Of a DNA stretch of 14,408 nt, positions 7,087 through 14,204 are shown in pieces. The notes beneath the pieces were generated by a model. That model ran no database searches and had not been told where the DNA came from. It saw only the letters and a list, made by a program, of their open reading frames with translations. This stretch comes from Clostridia bacterium. GTDB lineage: Bacteria > Bacillota > Clostridia > Christensenellales > Aristaeellaceae. Each line of letters begins with the position of its first letter. Position 1 is the stretch's first letter. The stretch is taken from NCBI GenBank assembly GCA_900759005.1, contig CAAEUQ010000045.1, forward strand, positions 1-14,408, read 5' to 3'. Both the position numbers and the translations under genes were made by a program.

Positions 7087-7114
7087 TTCATGCAATCGGG
7101 ATTTGGTTTATAAT
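7087..7114 (+). promoter_or_regulatory. Probable promoter of the two-component operon
   Basis: A perfect TATAAT (7109-7114) lies 44 bases before the response regulator ATG. The best -35 is TTCATG (7087-7092) with a 16-base spacer, which matches consensus at only three positions. A weak -35 beside a perfect -10 could indicate dependence on an activator, possibly the response regulator itself. Confidence 0.5.
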
Positions 7115-7158
7115 AGGTTCATGATTCTGTGCCAGAATGGTATTCGAGGTGAAAAGGA

Positions 7159-7833
7159 ATGTTTCATATTCTGGTTGTAGAGGACAATCCGAACGCGCGA
7201 AAGCTGATGGAGGCTGTGCTGAAGCAGAACGGCTATGAGCCGCTGCTCGCCGCCGACGGTATTGAAGCGCTGGATGTTCTGGATAATAAGCATGTGGATC
7301 TGATCGTGCTGGACGTGATGATGCCGCGAATGGACGGGTATGAATTCACCGAAACGCTGCGTTCGTCCGGCTGCGATCTGCCGATTCTGATGGTTACGGC
7401 AAAGGAGAAGCCGGCGGACAAGCGCAAGGGATTCATCATCGGAACGGACGATTACATGGTCAAGCCCGTGGACGAGGAAGAAATGATTCTGCGCATCGCC
7501 GCGCTGCTGCGCCGGTCGAAAATCGTAAACGAACACCGTCTGACGATCGGAAGCACAGTGCTGGATTACGACGCGCTGTCGGTAAAAACCGCGGAGGGCA
7601 TATCGGAGCTGCCAAAGAAGGAATTTCTGCTCCTATTTAAGCTCCTTTCCTATTCCAACAAGATTTTCACGCGCCGCCAGCTGATGGACGAAATCTGGGA
7701 TATGGATTCCGATACCGACGAGCGAACGGTGGACGTTCACATCAACCGTTTGCGCGACCGCTTCCGGAACAATCCGGATTTCGATATCGTCACGGTGCGC
7801 GGGCTGGGTTATAAGGCGGTGAAGCGCGCATGA
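7159..7833 (+). CDS. OmpR/PhoB-family response regulator
   Basis: This 224-residue protein has an N-terminal receiver and a C-terminal winged-helix DNA-binding domain. The receiver keeps the acidic pair Glu8-Asp9 (VVEDN), the phosphoacceptor Asp52 (VLDVMMP), the switch Thr80 (MVTAKEK) and Lys102 (MVKPVD). The second domain (about 128-222) ends in GLGYKAVKRA, the usual OmpR-type wing, after TVDVHINRLRDRF on the recognition helix. Start ATG 7159 follows GAGGTG (7146-7151). The kinase start overlaps its stop by four bases (ATGA), so they are coupled and are almost certainly a cognate pair. It would bind direct repeats in its target promoters as a phosphorylated dimer. The targets are unknown. 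Nearby candidates are its own promoter and that of the divergent alarmone synthetase, though no clear direct repeat stands out in the 153-base gap. Confidence 0.94.
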   Translation: MFHILVVEDNPNARKLMEAVLKQNGYEPLLAADGIEALDVLDNKHVDLIVLDVMMPRMDGYEFTETLRSSGCDLPILMVTAKEKPADKRKGFIIGTDDYMVKPVDEEEMILRIAALLRRSKIVNEHRLTIGSTVLDYDALSVKTAEGISELPKKEFLLLFKLLSYSNKIFTRRQLMDEIWDMDSDTDERTVDVHINRLRDRFRNNPDFDIVTVRGLGYKAVKRA

Positions 7834-8864
7834 AGGGCGAGCCCAAGCATTCGCTGACGGCTTTGCTGATTGCGTATCTGCTGTTCGTGCTGGTACTGTC
7901 GGGCATTTTAACGGGCGGATCGTATCTGATTCTGTTTCTTGCCGGCTTCATTCCGGGATTCCTTTTAAGCCATTTCGGGCTGCCGGTGATGCTGATTGTG
8001 ATGCTGATCATGTTCTCGATGATGATTTCAGTTCGTCTCAGCCGCTCGAAGCTCAAGCCGATGAACGATCTGATCAACGCGATGGACAAGGTTTCGCACG
8101 GCGATTTCTCCGTTCGCGTCGACGGCGAGGACGTGCCCGGCACGATGGGCGAGGTCGTTCAGAGCTTCAACGGCATGGCGAGCGAGTTGGGCGGCATTGA
8201 GATGTTCCGCAAGGATTTCATCAACAATTTCTCGCACGAATTCAAAACGCCAATCGTATCGATCCGCGGCTTTGCCAAGCAGCTCGAGCGCGACGATCTG
8301 ACCGAGGAACAGCGCCACGAATATGCACACATCATCGTAACCGAATCCGAGCGGCTGGCGAATATGTCGAGCAATATTCTGCTTCTGACAAAGCTCGAAA
8401 ACCAGCAGATCGTGACAAACAAGACCGAATACCGGCTGGACGAGCAGCTGAGAAGCTGCATTCTCCTGCTCGAAAAGCAATGGAGCGCGAAGGAAATCGA
8501 CCTTTCGTTGAATCTCGACGAGGTGACGTTTACCGGCGACGAGGAAATGATGAGCCACATCTGGGTCAATCTGATCAACAATGCGATCAAGTTTTCACCC
8601 GTCGGTTCGGTGCTGGAGCTTTCATGCGTCAGGCGCGAGCGGCAAATCGAGGTTGTCGTGCGCGATCACGGTGAAGGAATGTCGCCGGAAACGCAAAAGC
8701 GCATTTTCGAGAAATTCTATCAGGGCGATTCCGCGCACGCGACGGAAGGCAACGGGCTCGGGCTTTCGCTGGTCAAACGCATTGTCGATCTGTGCGGCGG
8801 CAGGATCGAGGTTGCGAGCGAGCTGGGCAAGGGCACGGCGTTTACCGTTTATCTCCCCGCGTAA
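7830..8864 (+). CDS. Sensor histidine kinase with little or no extracytoplasmic domain
   Basis: This 344-residue membrane kinase is the partner of the response regulator just upstream (4-base ATGA overlap). Residues about 9-67 are almost wholly hydrophobic, forming two or three membrane segments with no room for an outside sensor domain. A HAMP-like linker follows (about 69-121, with KPMNDLINAMDKVSHGDFSVRV). The phosphoaccepting His136 is in FSHEFKTP. The ATPase domain carries the N box WVNLINNAIKFSP (245-257), the G1 box VRDHGEGMS (277-285), the F box RIFEKFYQ (291-298) and the G2 box EGNGLGLSLV (306-315). All catalytic motifs are intact. The build resembles intramembrane-sensing kinases of Firmicutes, many of which respond to cell-envelope stress, often through a partner membrane protein. 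No partner transporter adjoins it here. The signal is unknown. Confidence 0.93.
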   Translation: MKGEPKHSLTALLIAYLLFVLVLSGILTGGSYLILFLAGFIPGFLLSHFGLPVMLIVMLIMFSMMISVRLSRSKLKPMNDLINAMDKVSHGDFSVRVDGEDVPGTMGEVVQSFNGMASELGGIEMFRKDFINNFSHEFKTPIVSIRGFAKQLERDDLTEEQRHEYAHIIVTESERLANMSSNILLLTKLENQQIVTNKTEYRLDEQLRSCILLLEKQWSAKEIDLSLNLDEVTFTGDEEMMSHIWVNLINNAIKFSPVGSVLELSCVRRERQIEVVVRDHGEGMSPETQKRIFEKFYQGDSAHATEGNGLGLSLVKRIVDLCGGRIEVASELGKGTAFTVYLPA

Positions 8865-8876
8865 TCCGTGTTTTTT

Positions 8877-8905
8877 TACCGCGCAGACGAACGGTTTGCG
8901 CGGTA
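8877..8905 (+). terminator. Hairpin after the two-component operon, possible terminator
   Basis: TACCGCGCA (8877-8885) and TGCGCGGTA (8897-8905) form a perfect 9-bp stem with an 11-base loop, 12 bases after the kinase stop. A run of seven T immediately precedes the stem rather than following it; downstream is only TTTGG. The stem is strong but the U-tract is on the wrong side for a standard rightward terminator, so partial termination is the safest reading. Confidence 0.5.
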
Positions 8906-8910
8906 TTTGG

Positions 8911-8939
8911 TTGCAAAGGCGGGGCGCGTGTGGTAAAAT
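8911..8939 (+). promoter_or_regulatory. Promoter of the methyltransferase-hslO operon
   Basis: TTGCAA (8911-8916), a 17-base spacer and TAAAAT (8934-8939) are seen. A TG at 8931-8932 gives an extended -10. The -35 box starts 6 bases after the hairpin that closes the two-component operon, so the five-gene cluster has its own start. The leader to the methyltransferase ATG is about 50 bases. Confidence 0.65.
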
Positions 8940-8996
8940 AGGATTGGATGATTATAAAAATGGGGGTTGTATGCGCGTTTGACCGCGCGAAAAAAT

Positions 8997-9743
8997 ATGA
9001 GCGCATATGCCGGATTCGCCGCCTTTTACGATACGCTGATGGATGATTTCGATTATCCCGCATGGGCGGATTATTATATGAAGCTGCTCGCCGCGGAGGG
9101 CGTTCAGCCCACGAGTCTTTGCGACTGCGCGTGCGGCACGGGCTCGCTATCAATTGAATTCGCCAGACGCGGCATTCGCGTTACCGGTGCGGATCTTTCG
9201 GGCGAAATGCTGGAAATCGCACAGGAAAAGGCGCGGCGCGCGGGCGTTCGGGGGATGTTCGTTCGCGAGGATATGACGAAGCTAACGCTTCCACGCCCCG
9301 TAGACGCGATCGTATGCGGCTGCGACGGCGTAAACTATTTAACGAGCGATCAGGCAGTTCTTGCGTTTTTCAGGCGTGCATACGCGTCGCTTCGCCCGGG
9401 CGGAGCGTTCGCATTCGATATTTCTTCGCCGTACAAGCTGGAAAGCGTGATCGGCAACGGCTTTTTCGGAGAGGAGCGCGACGACGTCGCATATCTCTGG
9501 CAAAACCGCTTTGATTCCGAATCGAGAACGTTGAATATGGATTTGACTTTCTTCGTTCGCGAACCGGACGGGCGCTATCGGCGTTTTACCGAAACGCACG
9601 TTCAGCGCGCGCACGAGCCGGAGTCGATTTGCAAAGCGCTCGAAGCGTGCGGATTTGCGGAAATCCGTATTTACGGAGACAGGACGTTTACTGCGCCGGA
9701 CGATCGGGAAATGCGCATTCATTTCGCCGCCCGACGCGATTGA
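8997..9743 (+). CDS. Class I SAM-dependent methyltransferase, YqeM-like
   Basis: This 248-residue Rossmann-fold methyltransferase binds S-adenosylmethionine. Motif I is LCDCACGTG (41-49), with the motif II acidic residue Asp66 in GADLSGEML. A family-typical DGVNYLTS follows (110-117), then RPGGAFAFDIS (133-143). The N-terminus (GFAAFYDTLMDDFDY, 6-20) is the pattern of the YqeM-like group of small-molecule or RNA methyltransferases with no settled substrate. ATG 8997 best fits the family's N-terminus, but it lacks a good ribosome site (GCGCGAAAAAAT precedes it). In-frame TTG codons at 8967 and 8979 are weaker alternatives. It is the first gene of the hslO operon; its TGA at 9741-9743 overlaps the hslO ribosome site, implying coupling. 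Motif I carries three cysteines, which is unusual. Family confident; substrate unknown. Confidence 0.86.
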   Translation: MSAYAGFAAFYDTLMDDFDYPAWADYYMKLLAAEGVQPTSLCDCACGTGSLSIEFARRGIRVTGADLSGEMLEIAQEKARRAGVRGMFVREDMTKLTLPRPVDAIVCGCDGVNYLTSDQAVLAFFRRAYASLRPGGAFAFDISSPYKLESVIGNGFFGEERDDVAYLWQNRFDSESRTLNMDLTFFVREPDGRYRRFTETHVQRAHEPESICKALEACGFAEIRIYGDRTFTAPDDREMRIHFAARRD

Positions 9744-9756
9744 AAGGAGCAATTTT

Positions 9757-10650
9757 ATGTTAAACGACGGACTTTACCATATTTCGCTGATGGGCGGACA
9801 GGCGCGCGCGATTCTGATCGAAAGCACGAATCTCGTTCAGCGCGCGAAGGACATTCATCATCTTTCCCGCACCGCGACCGCGGCGCTCGGGCGCACGCTG
9901 ACGATGGCGGCTATCATGGGCAGTATGCTCAAAAACGATTCCGACAGTATCACCGCGCAGATCAAAGGCGGCGGTCCGATCGGCACCATTCTCGCAGTCG
10001 CGCACGGCGATTGCTCCGTCAAGGGCTATGTGGGCAATCCGGATGTGGAATTGCCGCGCGTGGGCAAAAAGCTTCCGGTCGGTCCCGCTGTCGGCAAGGA
10101 TGGCAAGCTCACGGTAATCAAGGATCTGCACCTGAAGGAGCCATACGTCGGTCAGGTCAATCTCGTTTCGGGCGAGATTGCGGAGGATTTCGCAATGTAC
10201 TTCACCGCTTCGGAGCAGACGCCGTCACTGGTGTCGCTGGGCGTGCTGGTTTCGGACGAGAAGGTCGAATCTGCGGGCGGACTGCTGATTCAGATGTTGC
10301 CCGGCGCGAGCGAAGCGGCGATTGCGTCCATCGAAAACAGCGCGGGAATGTTCATGGATATTTCCGGAACGATGCGGGAATATCATTTGAAGGACGCCGT
10401 GCAACAGCTTCTTCTGCATCTGGAGCCGGAGGTGCTCCAGGAGCGCACGCCGCAGTATCGCTGCGACTGCAGCCGCGAGCGGATCGAACGAATGCTGGTT
10501 ACGCTCGGCAGGGACGAACTCGCCGACATGATCGAAAAGCAGCATGGCGCGCAGGTGGACTGCCACTTCTGCAATCGCCGCTACGAATTCTCCGAGGATG
10601 ATCTGAAGACCATTCTCACAGCGGCAACGGCGGCTCAGGAGGATCAATGA
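9757..10650 (+). CDS. hslO: Hsp33 redox-regulated holdase chaperone
   Basis: Hsp33 is a cytosolic chaperone kept inactive by zinc. It is activated when oxidants such as peroxide plus heat, or bleach, oxidise its cysteines; it then holds unfolding proteins from aggregating. This 297-residue protein has the full family length. The C-terminal zinc switch is intact: Cys236 and Cys238 (RCDCS), then Cys269 and Cys272 (CHFC). The N-terminal core shows the family segment GGGPIGTILAVAHGDCSVKGYVGNP split over about 71-95. ATG 9757 follows AAAGGAG (9743-9749) with a 7-base gap; that site overlaps the methyltransferase stop. Longer frames upstream would overlap that gene and are rejected. Its stop overlaps the TPR gene start (ATGA). 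Co-transcription with three repeat proteins is the unusual point. Confidence 0.96.
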   Translation: MLNDGLYHISLMGGQARAILIESTNLVQRAKDIHHLSRTATAALGRTLTMAAIMGSMLKNDSDSITAQIKGGGPIGTILAVAHGDCSVKGYVGNPDVELPRVGKKLPVGPAVGKDGKLTVIKDLHLKEPYVGQVNLVSGEIAEDFAMYFTASEQTPSLVSLGVLVSDEKVESAGGLLIQMLPGASEAAIASIENSAGMFMDISGTMREYHLKDAVQQLLLHLEPEVLQERTPQYRCDCSRERIERMLVTLGRDELADMIEKQHGAQVDCHFCNRRYEFSEDDLKTILTAATAAQEDQ

Positions 10651-12335
10651 AGCACAATCCAAAGGTCGTAAATTTCAATCGCAGTTCGGCGTTCGCGTAT
10701 CATCGCGCGATGATCAATCGCCGTGAAAACAATCCGCTGGACGCGCTGGAGCTGCTGCGCAGCGCGGCGGAGCATTCGCCGGAAAACGCCGAATACCGCC
10801 TTCAGTTGGCGCGGCAATACGCCGAAATCGGCTGGTATGAGGAATCATGCCGGCTGGCGCTCGACGTACTTTCCGAAGCGGACGCACCTGAGGATGCGTA
10901 TCTGCTGCTTGCGGACAGTCTGATTTCAATCGGACGTTCGGACGCGGCGGAAGCGCTGATGCTGTACGCGCTCGCCCATATTGAGAACGAAGCCTTCATT
11001 CTCGCGGCGCAGCGAATGCTGTTTGAAATCTCGATGGCAAATCGCCCCGAAGCGCGCAAAAACCGCCGCGCGGAATATGCCGAACGCATTGCCATGCGCG
11101 CGCTCAAACATCTCGGCGAGGGCGAAGTCGAAAAGGCAATTCAGATTTTTGAATCGTGCCCGCCGCTTTCAAAGAATCAGAGCCGAATTCGCGTGCAATA
11201 CGCCGCCGCGCTCTGCGCCGCGAATGAAACCGATCGCGCCGTTTCAGAGCTGGAAACCGCGCTCGAATTCGACAATTCTCCGGAGATTGCCGTAATGTCG
11301 GCAGAACTGTTTCATTCGATGGGCGATACGCCGCGCGCACAGTCGCTGCTTCGAGGCGTGCTGGACACGCGTGATTTTTCCTCGGACGATCTGACGCTGG
11401 CTTACGCGCTGTATGAAACCGGTATGTATGAGGAATGCGCGAATTTCGCGCGTCTGGCTTTGCAGGAAAACCCGCACGATCGCGCGTTTCTGCACGTGCG
11501 GGCAGTCGCGCTCAGTCGTGCCGGCGCGCCGGACAGCCGCTGCGCGCGCTATTGGCTGCACATTCTGAGAATCGACCCGGAGGATACCGTTGCCAAATAC
11601 TATCTGTCCGCCGCCGAAAAGGGCGAGCTGCGCAATATCGAGCCAGATTGCCTTTACAAGGTGCCGCAGGAGGAGTTTCTGCGGCGCTCCGCCGCGCTCC
11701 GGTCGTATATGAAAAACGACGATTCGGTACTCGTGCACAGCTGGCAGAGCATTCCCGAATTTCGTTCGCTCGTTCGCTGGGCGGCGCAGTCCAGTGCGGC
11801 AGCGCTTCAGATTTTCGCGGGATTTGCGCTTTCCGGATGCGATGACGCCGCCGCACAAAGCCTGCTCCGGCAGCTGTTGATCACGCAGGATCTGCCGTCC
11901 CGCGCGAAGATCGAAATCATATTGCTGGCGCGCATTCACGGGATCACCGTCGGCGGCGCACTGGGCAATTACTTTTCGCATCTTATCAGTCGTTCCGGTG
12001 CGAGCGATCAGGAAAGAGCACTGTGCGTGGGCGATCGCAAGCTGATTGCCGGCGTGCGCGAATATCTGGAGGACGAATATCAGTTGAGCGAAGGTTCGCT
12101 GCCCGCTTTTCTCTGGCTTTCCTATCGGCGCAATCCGGAAACGAAGAGCGATCTCGTTCCGTCGATGGAAGCCGCGATGGGCGCACTTTCGTATTATTGC
12201 CTGAAGGCGCGGAACATTTCCGCATCCGCCGAGAAGCTGCATCGGCAGATCGGCGGCTCAAGGCGAAAGATGAATCATTATATCCGGCGCTTCGCTCGGG
12301 CGCTAAATGTTCAAAAAGGAGAGAACCAAGGATGA
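10647..12335 (+). CDS. TPR-repeat protein of unknown function
   Basis: This 562-residue, largely alpha-helical soluble protein has no signal peptide or membrane segment. Tetratricopeptide-like units are readable at about 13-46 (ending SAAEHSPENAE), 47-80 (LQLARQYAEIGWYEES), 82-115, 145-178, 180-212 and 247-281 (YALYETGMYEECANFARLAL, ending NPHD). Such repeats form protein-binding solenoids. Residues about 345-500 are helical without a family I recognise. The last 60 residues are basic and could be a small helical DNA- or RNA-binding tail (HRQIGGSRRKMNHYIRRFAR, 532-551). ATG 10647 overlaps the hslO stop (ATGA) and follows AGGAGG. The stop overlaps the next gene the same way. The context suggests an adaptor working with Hsp33 or the following HEAT-like protein, but that is inference. 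Confidence 0.8.
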   Translation: MKHNPKVVNFNRSSAFAYHRAMINRRENNPLDALELLRSAAEHSPENAEYRLQLARQYAEIGWYEESCRLALDVLSEADAPEDAYLLLADSLISIGRSDAAEALMLYALAHIENEAFILAAQRMLFEISMANRPEARKNRRAEYAERIAMRALKHLGEGEVEKAIQIFESCPPLSKNQSRIRVQYAAALCAANETDRAVSELETALEFDNSPEIAVMSAELFHSMGDTPRAQSLLRGVLDTRDFSSDDLTLAYALYETGMYEECANFARLALQENPHDRAFLHVRAVALSRAGAPDSRCARYWLHILRIDPEDTVAKYYLSAAEKGELRNIEPDCLYKVPQEEFLRRSAALRSYMKNDDSVLVHSWQSIPEFRSLVRWAAQSSAAALQIFAGFALSGCDDAAAQSLLRQLLITQDLPSRAKIEIILLARIHGITVGGALGNYFSHLISRSGASDQERALCVGDRKLIAGVREYLEDEYQLSEGSLPAFLWLSYRRNPETKSDLVPSMEAAMGALSYYCLKARNISASAEKLHRQIGGSRRKMNHYIRRFARALNVQKGENQG

Positions 12336-13153
12336 AGATATACGATTTTGACGCGAAATTCTTCGAATACGCGCGCACGTGGATGGCGCTGCACCCCGGC
12401 ATCAAGGAGGATCAGATCGAAGATCATTATAACGAAATGATGTCCGGCTGGCTGAACGCGCCGGCAACGTGGCTGGACGGCGCAAAGCCGATCGAGTATT
12501 TCGAGCGCTATTCCGAGCCGAAGGATCTTCTGAAGCTGATGGAGGAATACGTCAAGCGCGATATTGGTCTACCCGAGCCGCTGTATTCGCGCATCGTTTC
12601 GATCGGCGAATCGTGCGTGCCCGGACTGATGCGCATTGCCGGCGATTCGGACAAAAACGAACAGCTGCGCGCAAACGCTATGGCAATGCTGCGCGACATT
12701 GGTTCCGACGAACCTCTGGAGTTGTATGTGAATCTGATTGCTTCCGCGAAAGAAGAGGATGAGCTCGCGGAGCTGGCGGCGGACACGCTTTCGAGCTTCA
12801 CGGACGATTCTGTGGCGGACGCACTGCTGGCTAAGTATGAATCGGCTTCGGAATACGCGCAGTCGCTGATTCTGGACGTGCTGTGCAATTTCCCGGGGCA
12901 TGACGGAACCTACGAGCTGCTGATCGGAAAGCTCCTTTCCTGCCACGACAAAATCGCTTACTACGCGTCGCTGATCGAAAAATTCGGCGATCCGCGCGCG
13001 CTGGACACGCTTCAAAAGATGATTCAGCTGAGCGACATTGGCTATGTGGATTATATCGAGCTGCGCAACGCGATCGAAAGTCTCGGCGGTGATCCCGGCG
13101 AAGAGCGCACTTTCTACGGCGATCCCGATTACGAGGCAATGCGCAATGTCTGA
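12332..13153 (+). CDS. HEAT-like helical repeat protein of unknown function
   Basis: This is a 273-residue acidic, soluble, alpha-helical protein. Paired-helix units resembling HEAT repeats run from about residue 79 to 252, for example SCVPGLMRIAGDSD then LRANAMAMLRDIGSDE (94-128), SLILDVLCNFPGHDGTYELL and DPRALDTLQKMIQ. The N-terminal 70 residues (FFEYARTWMALHPG, then YNEMMSGWLNAPATWLDG) form a distinct tryptophan-rich helical segment. No catalytic motif is seen. ATG 12332 overlaps the TPR gene stop (ATGA), with AAAGGAGAG at 12315-12323 eight bases upstream. The frame is open far upstream, but that part lies inside the TPR gene. Being coupled to TPR and hslO, it is most simply a binding scaffold in the same process. 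HEAT assignment is by pattern only and could be another alpha-solenoid type. Confidence 0.78.
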   Translation: MKIYDFDAKFFEYARTWMALHPGIKEDQIEDHYNEMMSGWLNAPATWLDGAKPIEYFERYSEPKDLLKLMEEYVKRDIGLPEPLYSRIVSIGESCVPGLMRIAGDSDKNEQLRANAMAMLRDIGSDEPLELYVNLIASAKEEDELAELAADTLSSFTDDSVADALLAKYESASEYAQSLILDVLCNFPGHDGTYELLIGKLLSCHDKIAYYASLIEKFGDPRALDTLQKMIQLSDIGYVDYIELRNAIESLGGDPGEERTFYGDPDYEAMRNV

Positions 13154-13181
13154 CACCTTCCCGATCTAGAGGAGGCGGAAT

Positions 13182-14144
13182 ATGTTCTGTTCTCAATGCG
13201 GAAAAAAAGTCAATGATACGATGCTTTTCTGCCCGTTCTGCGGCGCAGCGCTGGTGCTGCCCGAGCAGGACGACGCAAAGCCCGCCGCGCCCGAAATGAA
13301 AAGCGCGCCGGCAAATGCAGGCGTATCCCAAAATGAATCCGCGCCCGAAATTGAAGACGTGCCGAAGGAGGCGTTCGAACCGCTGGATCTGGACGCGTTT
13401 GCGGTAAACGAATCGCACGAAAGTCCGTTTCGCCGCCCGCGTGCCGAGCCGGAGGACGCGCCTTCCATGCGCGAACCTGTGCATTTAGAGGGCAATGTGC
13501 CCGATCTGAGCAGCGTCCGCGCGCCCGTTCGCCCCAAATCAAAGGCGGCGAAGCGACGGCCGAGCACCTATGTTCCGCAGAAGGCGTTCAATCCGGATGA
13601 CATTTTTCTCGACGGCGACGACGATGATTTCGACGAGCCGAATACGGAAGAGGAATTCTCGTTTGAAGAACCGCTGGAGGGCGGCTTTTTCGAGCGGCAC
13701 ATTCGCGGCATGGTCGGGCTGATGGCATTTGCGATTCTGCTGATTGTGCTGCTGCTCTGGTCGCTTTCCGCATCCGGGCAGCGAACGCTGGCGAGCGTCA
13801 ATCTCGCATGGCGCGCGGACGCATACGAGCAGATTGCCTATGAAGCGTATCAGAACCAGAATTACACGCTGAGCGCCGCATACTATCTGAAGGCGCTTGC
13901 GCGCGAACCCGACTCCTACACCTATGCGTATTCCGCGGGCGTTATGTACCTGTGGAACAGCGATCCGGCGAATGCAGCGGAAATGGCGAAGCGCGCAATT
14001 CAAATCGACCCGACGCGCTCAGACGCGTACAAGCTGCTCGTTCAGGCATATCCGGACGTCTCCACGCGTCCATGGGAGATTCAGTCGCTCGTCGAGCAGG
14101 GGTATAAAAATACCGGACTTGAGGAACTAAAGCCGAACACCTGA
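13182..14144 (+). CDS. Zinc-ribbon, single-pass membrane protein with C-terminal TPR
   Basis: This 320-residue protein has four parts. Residues 1-22 are a zinc ribbon with Cys3, Cys6, Cys17 and Cys20 (FCSQCG and FCPFCG). Residues 23-170 are a low-complexity, acidic and proline-rich linker with a basic patch (KSKAAKRR, 119-126) and an aspartate run (DGDDDDFDEPN, 144-154). One membrane helix spans about 178-196. Residues 205-300 hold TPR-like helices (YEAYQNQNYTLSAAYYLKAL, ending EPDS, then AKRAIQIDPTRSDAYKLL). Basic residues before the helix (ERHIRG) suggest the N-terminus is inside and the TPR domain outside. ATG 13182 follows AGAGGAGG (13168-13175) with a 6-base gap. It lies 28 bases after the HEAT-like gene and is the last gene before a strong terminator. 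Its build recalls zinc-ribbon membrane proteins of Firmicutes; the function is not known. Confidence 0.82.
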   Translation: MFCSQCGKKVNDTMLFCPFCGAALVLPEQDDAKPAAPEMKSAPANAGVSQNESAPEIEDVPKEAFEPLDLDAFAVNESHESPFRRPRAEPEDAPSMREPVHLEGNVPDLSSVRAPVRPKSKAAKRRPSTYVPQKAFNPDDIFLDGDDDDFDEPNTEEEFSFEEPLEGGFFERHIRGMVGLMAFAILLIVLLLWSLSASGQRTLASVNLAWRADAYEQIAYEAYQNQNYTLSAAYYLKALAREPDSYTYAYSAGVMYLWNSDPANAAEMAKRAIQIDPTRSDAYKLLVQAYPDVSTRPWEIQSLVEQGYKNTGLEELKPNT

Positions 14145-14158
14145 ATTCAAATAATCAT

Positions 14159-14181
14159 CCCCCGGCAAAGCCGGGGGTTTT
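14159..14181 (+). terminator. Strong intrinsic terminator of the hslO operon
   Basis: CCCCCGGC (14159-14166), loop AAA, and GCCGGGGG (14170-14177) form a perfect 8-bp all-G/C stem followed by TTTT (14178-14181). It is 14 bases past the stop of the last gene in the operon and is the clearest terminator in the window. Confidence 0.88.
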
Positions 14182-14189
14182 ACATATGC

Positions 14190-14200
14190 GGGCGAAGCCC
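14190..14200. repeat. Small secondary hairpin between terminator and insertion sequence
   Basis: GGGC, loop GAA, GCCC (14190-14200) makes a 4-bp hairpin nine bases after the terminator. It resembles the terminator in design (G/C stem, short purine loop) but has no T-run. It may be a remnant of a repeated palindromic unit or chance. Confidence 0.3.
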
Positions 14201-14204
14201 TAGA

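Noticed and set aside
8948..9046. 32-codon frame beginning MIIKMGVVCAF in the methyltransferase leader
   Set aside because: It overlaps the methyltransferase start in another frame, with no strong ribosome site or recognisable product.
11244..12242. Leftward open frame of 332 codons inside the TPR gene
   Set aside because: No ribosome site and no recognisable motifs, lying wholly within a coupled gene of the opposite strand.
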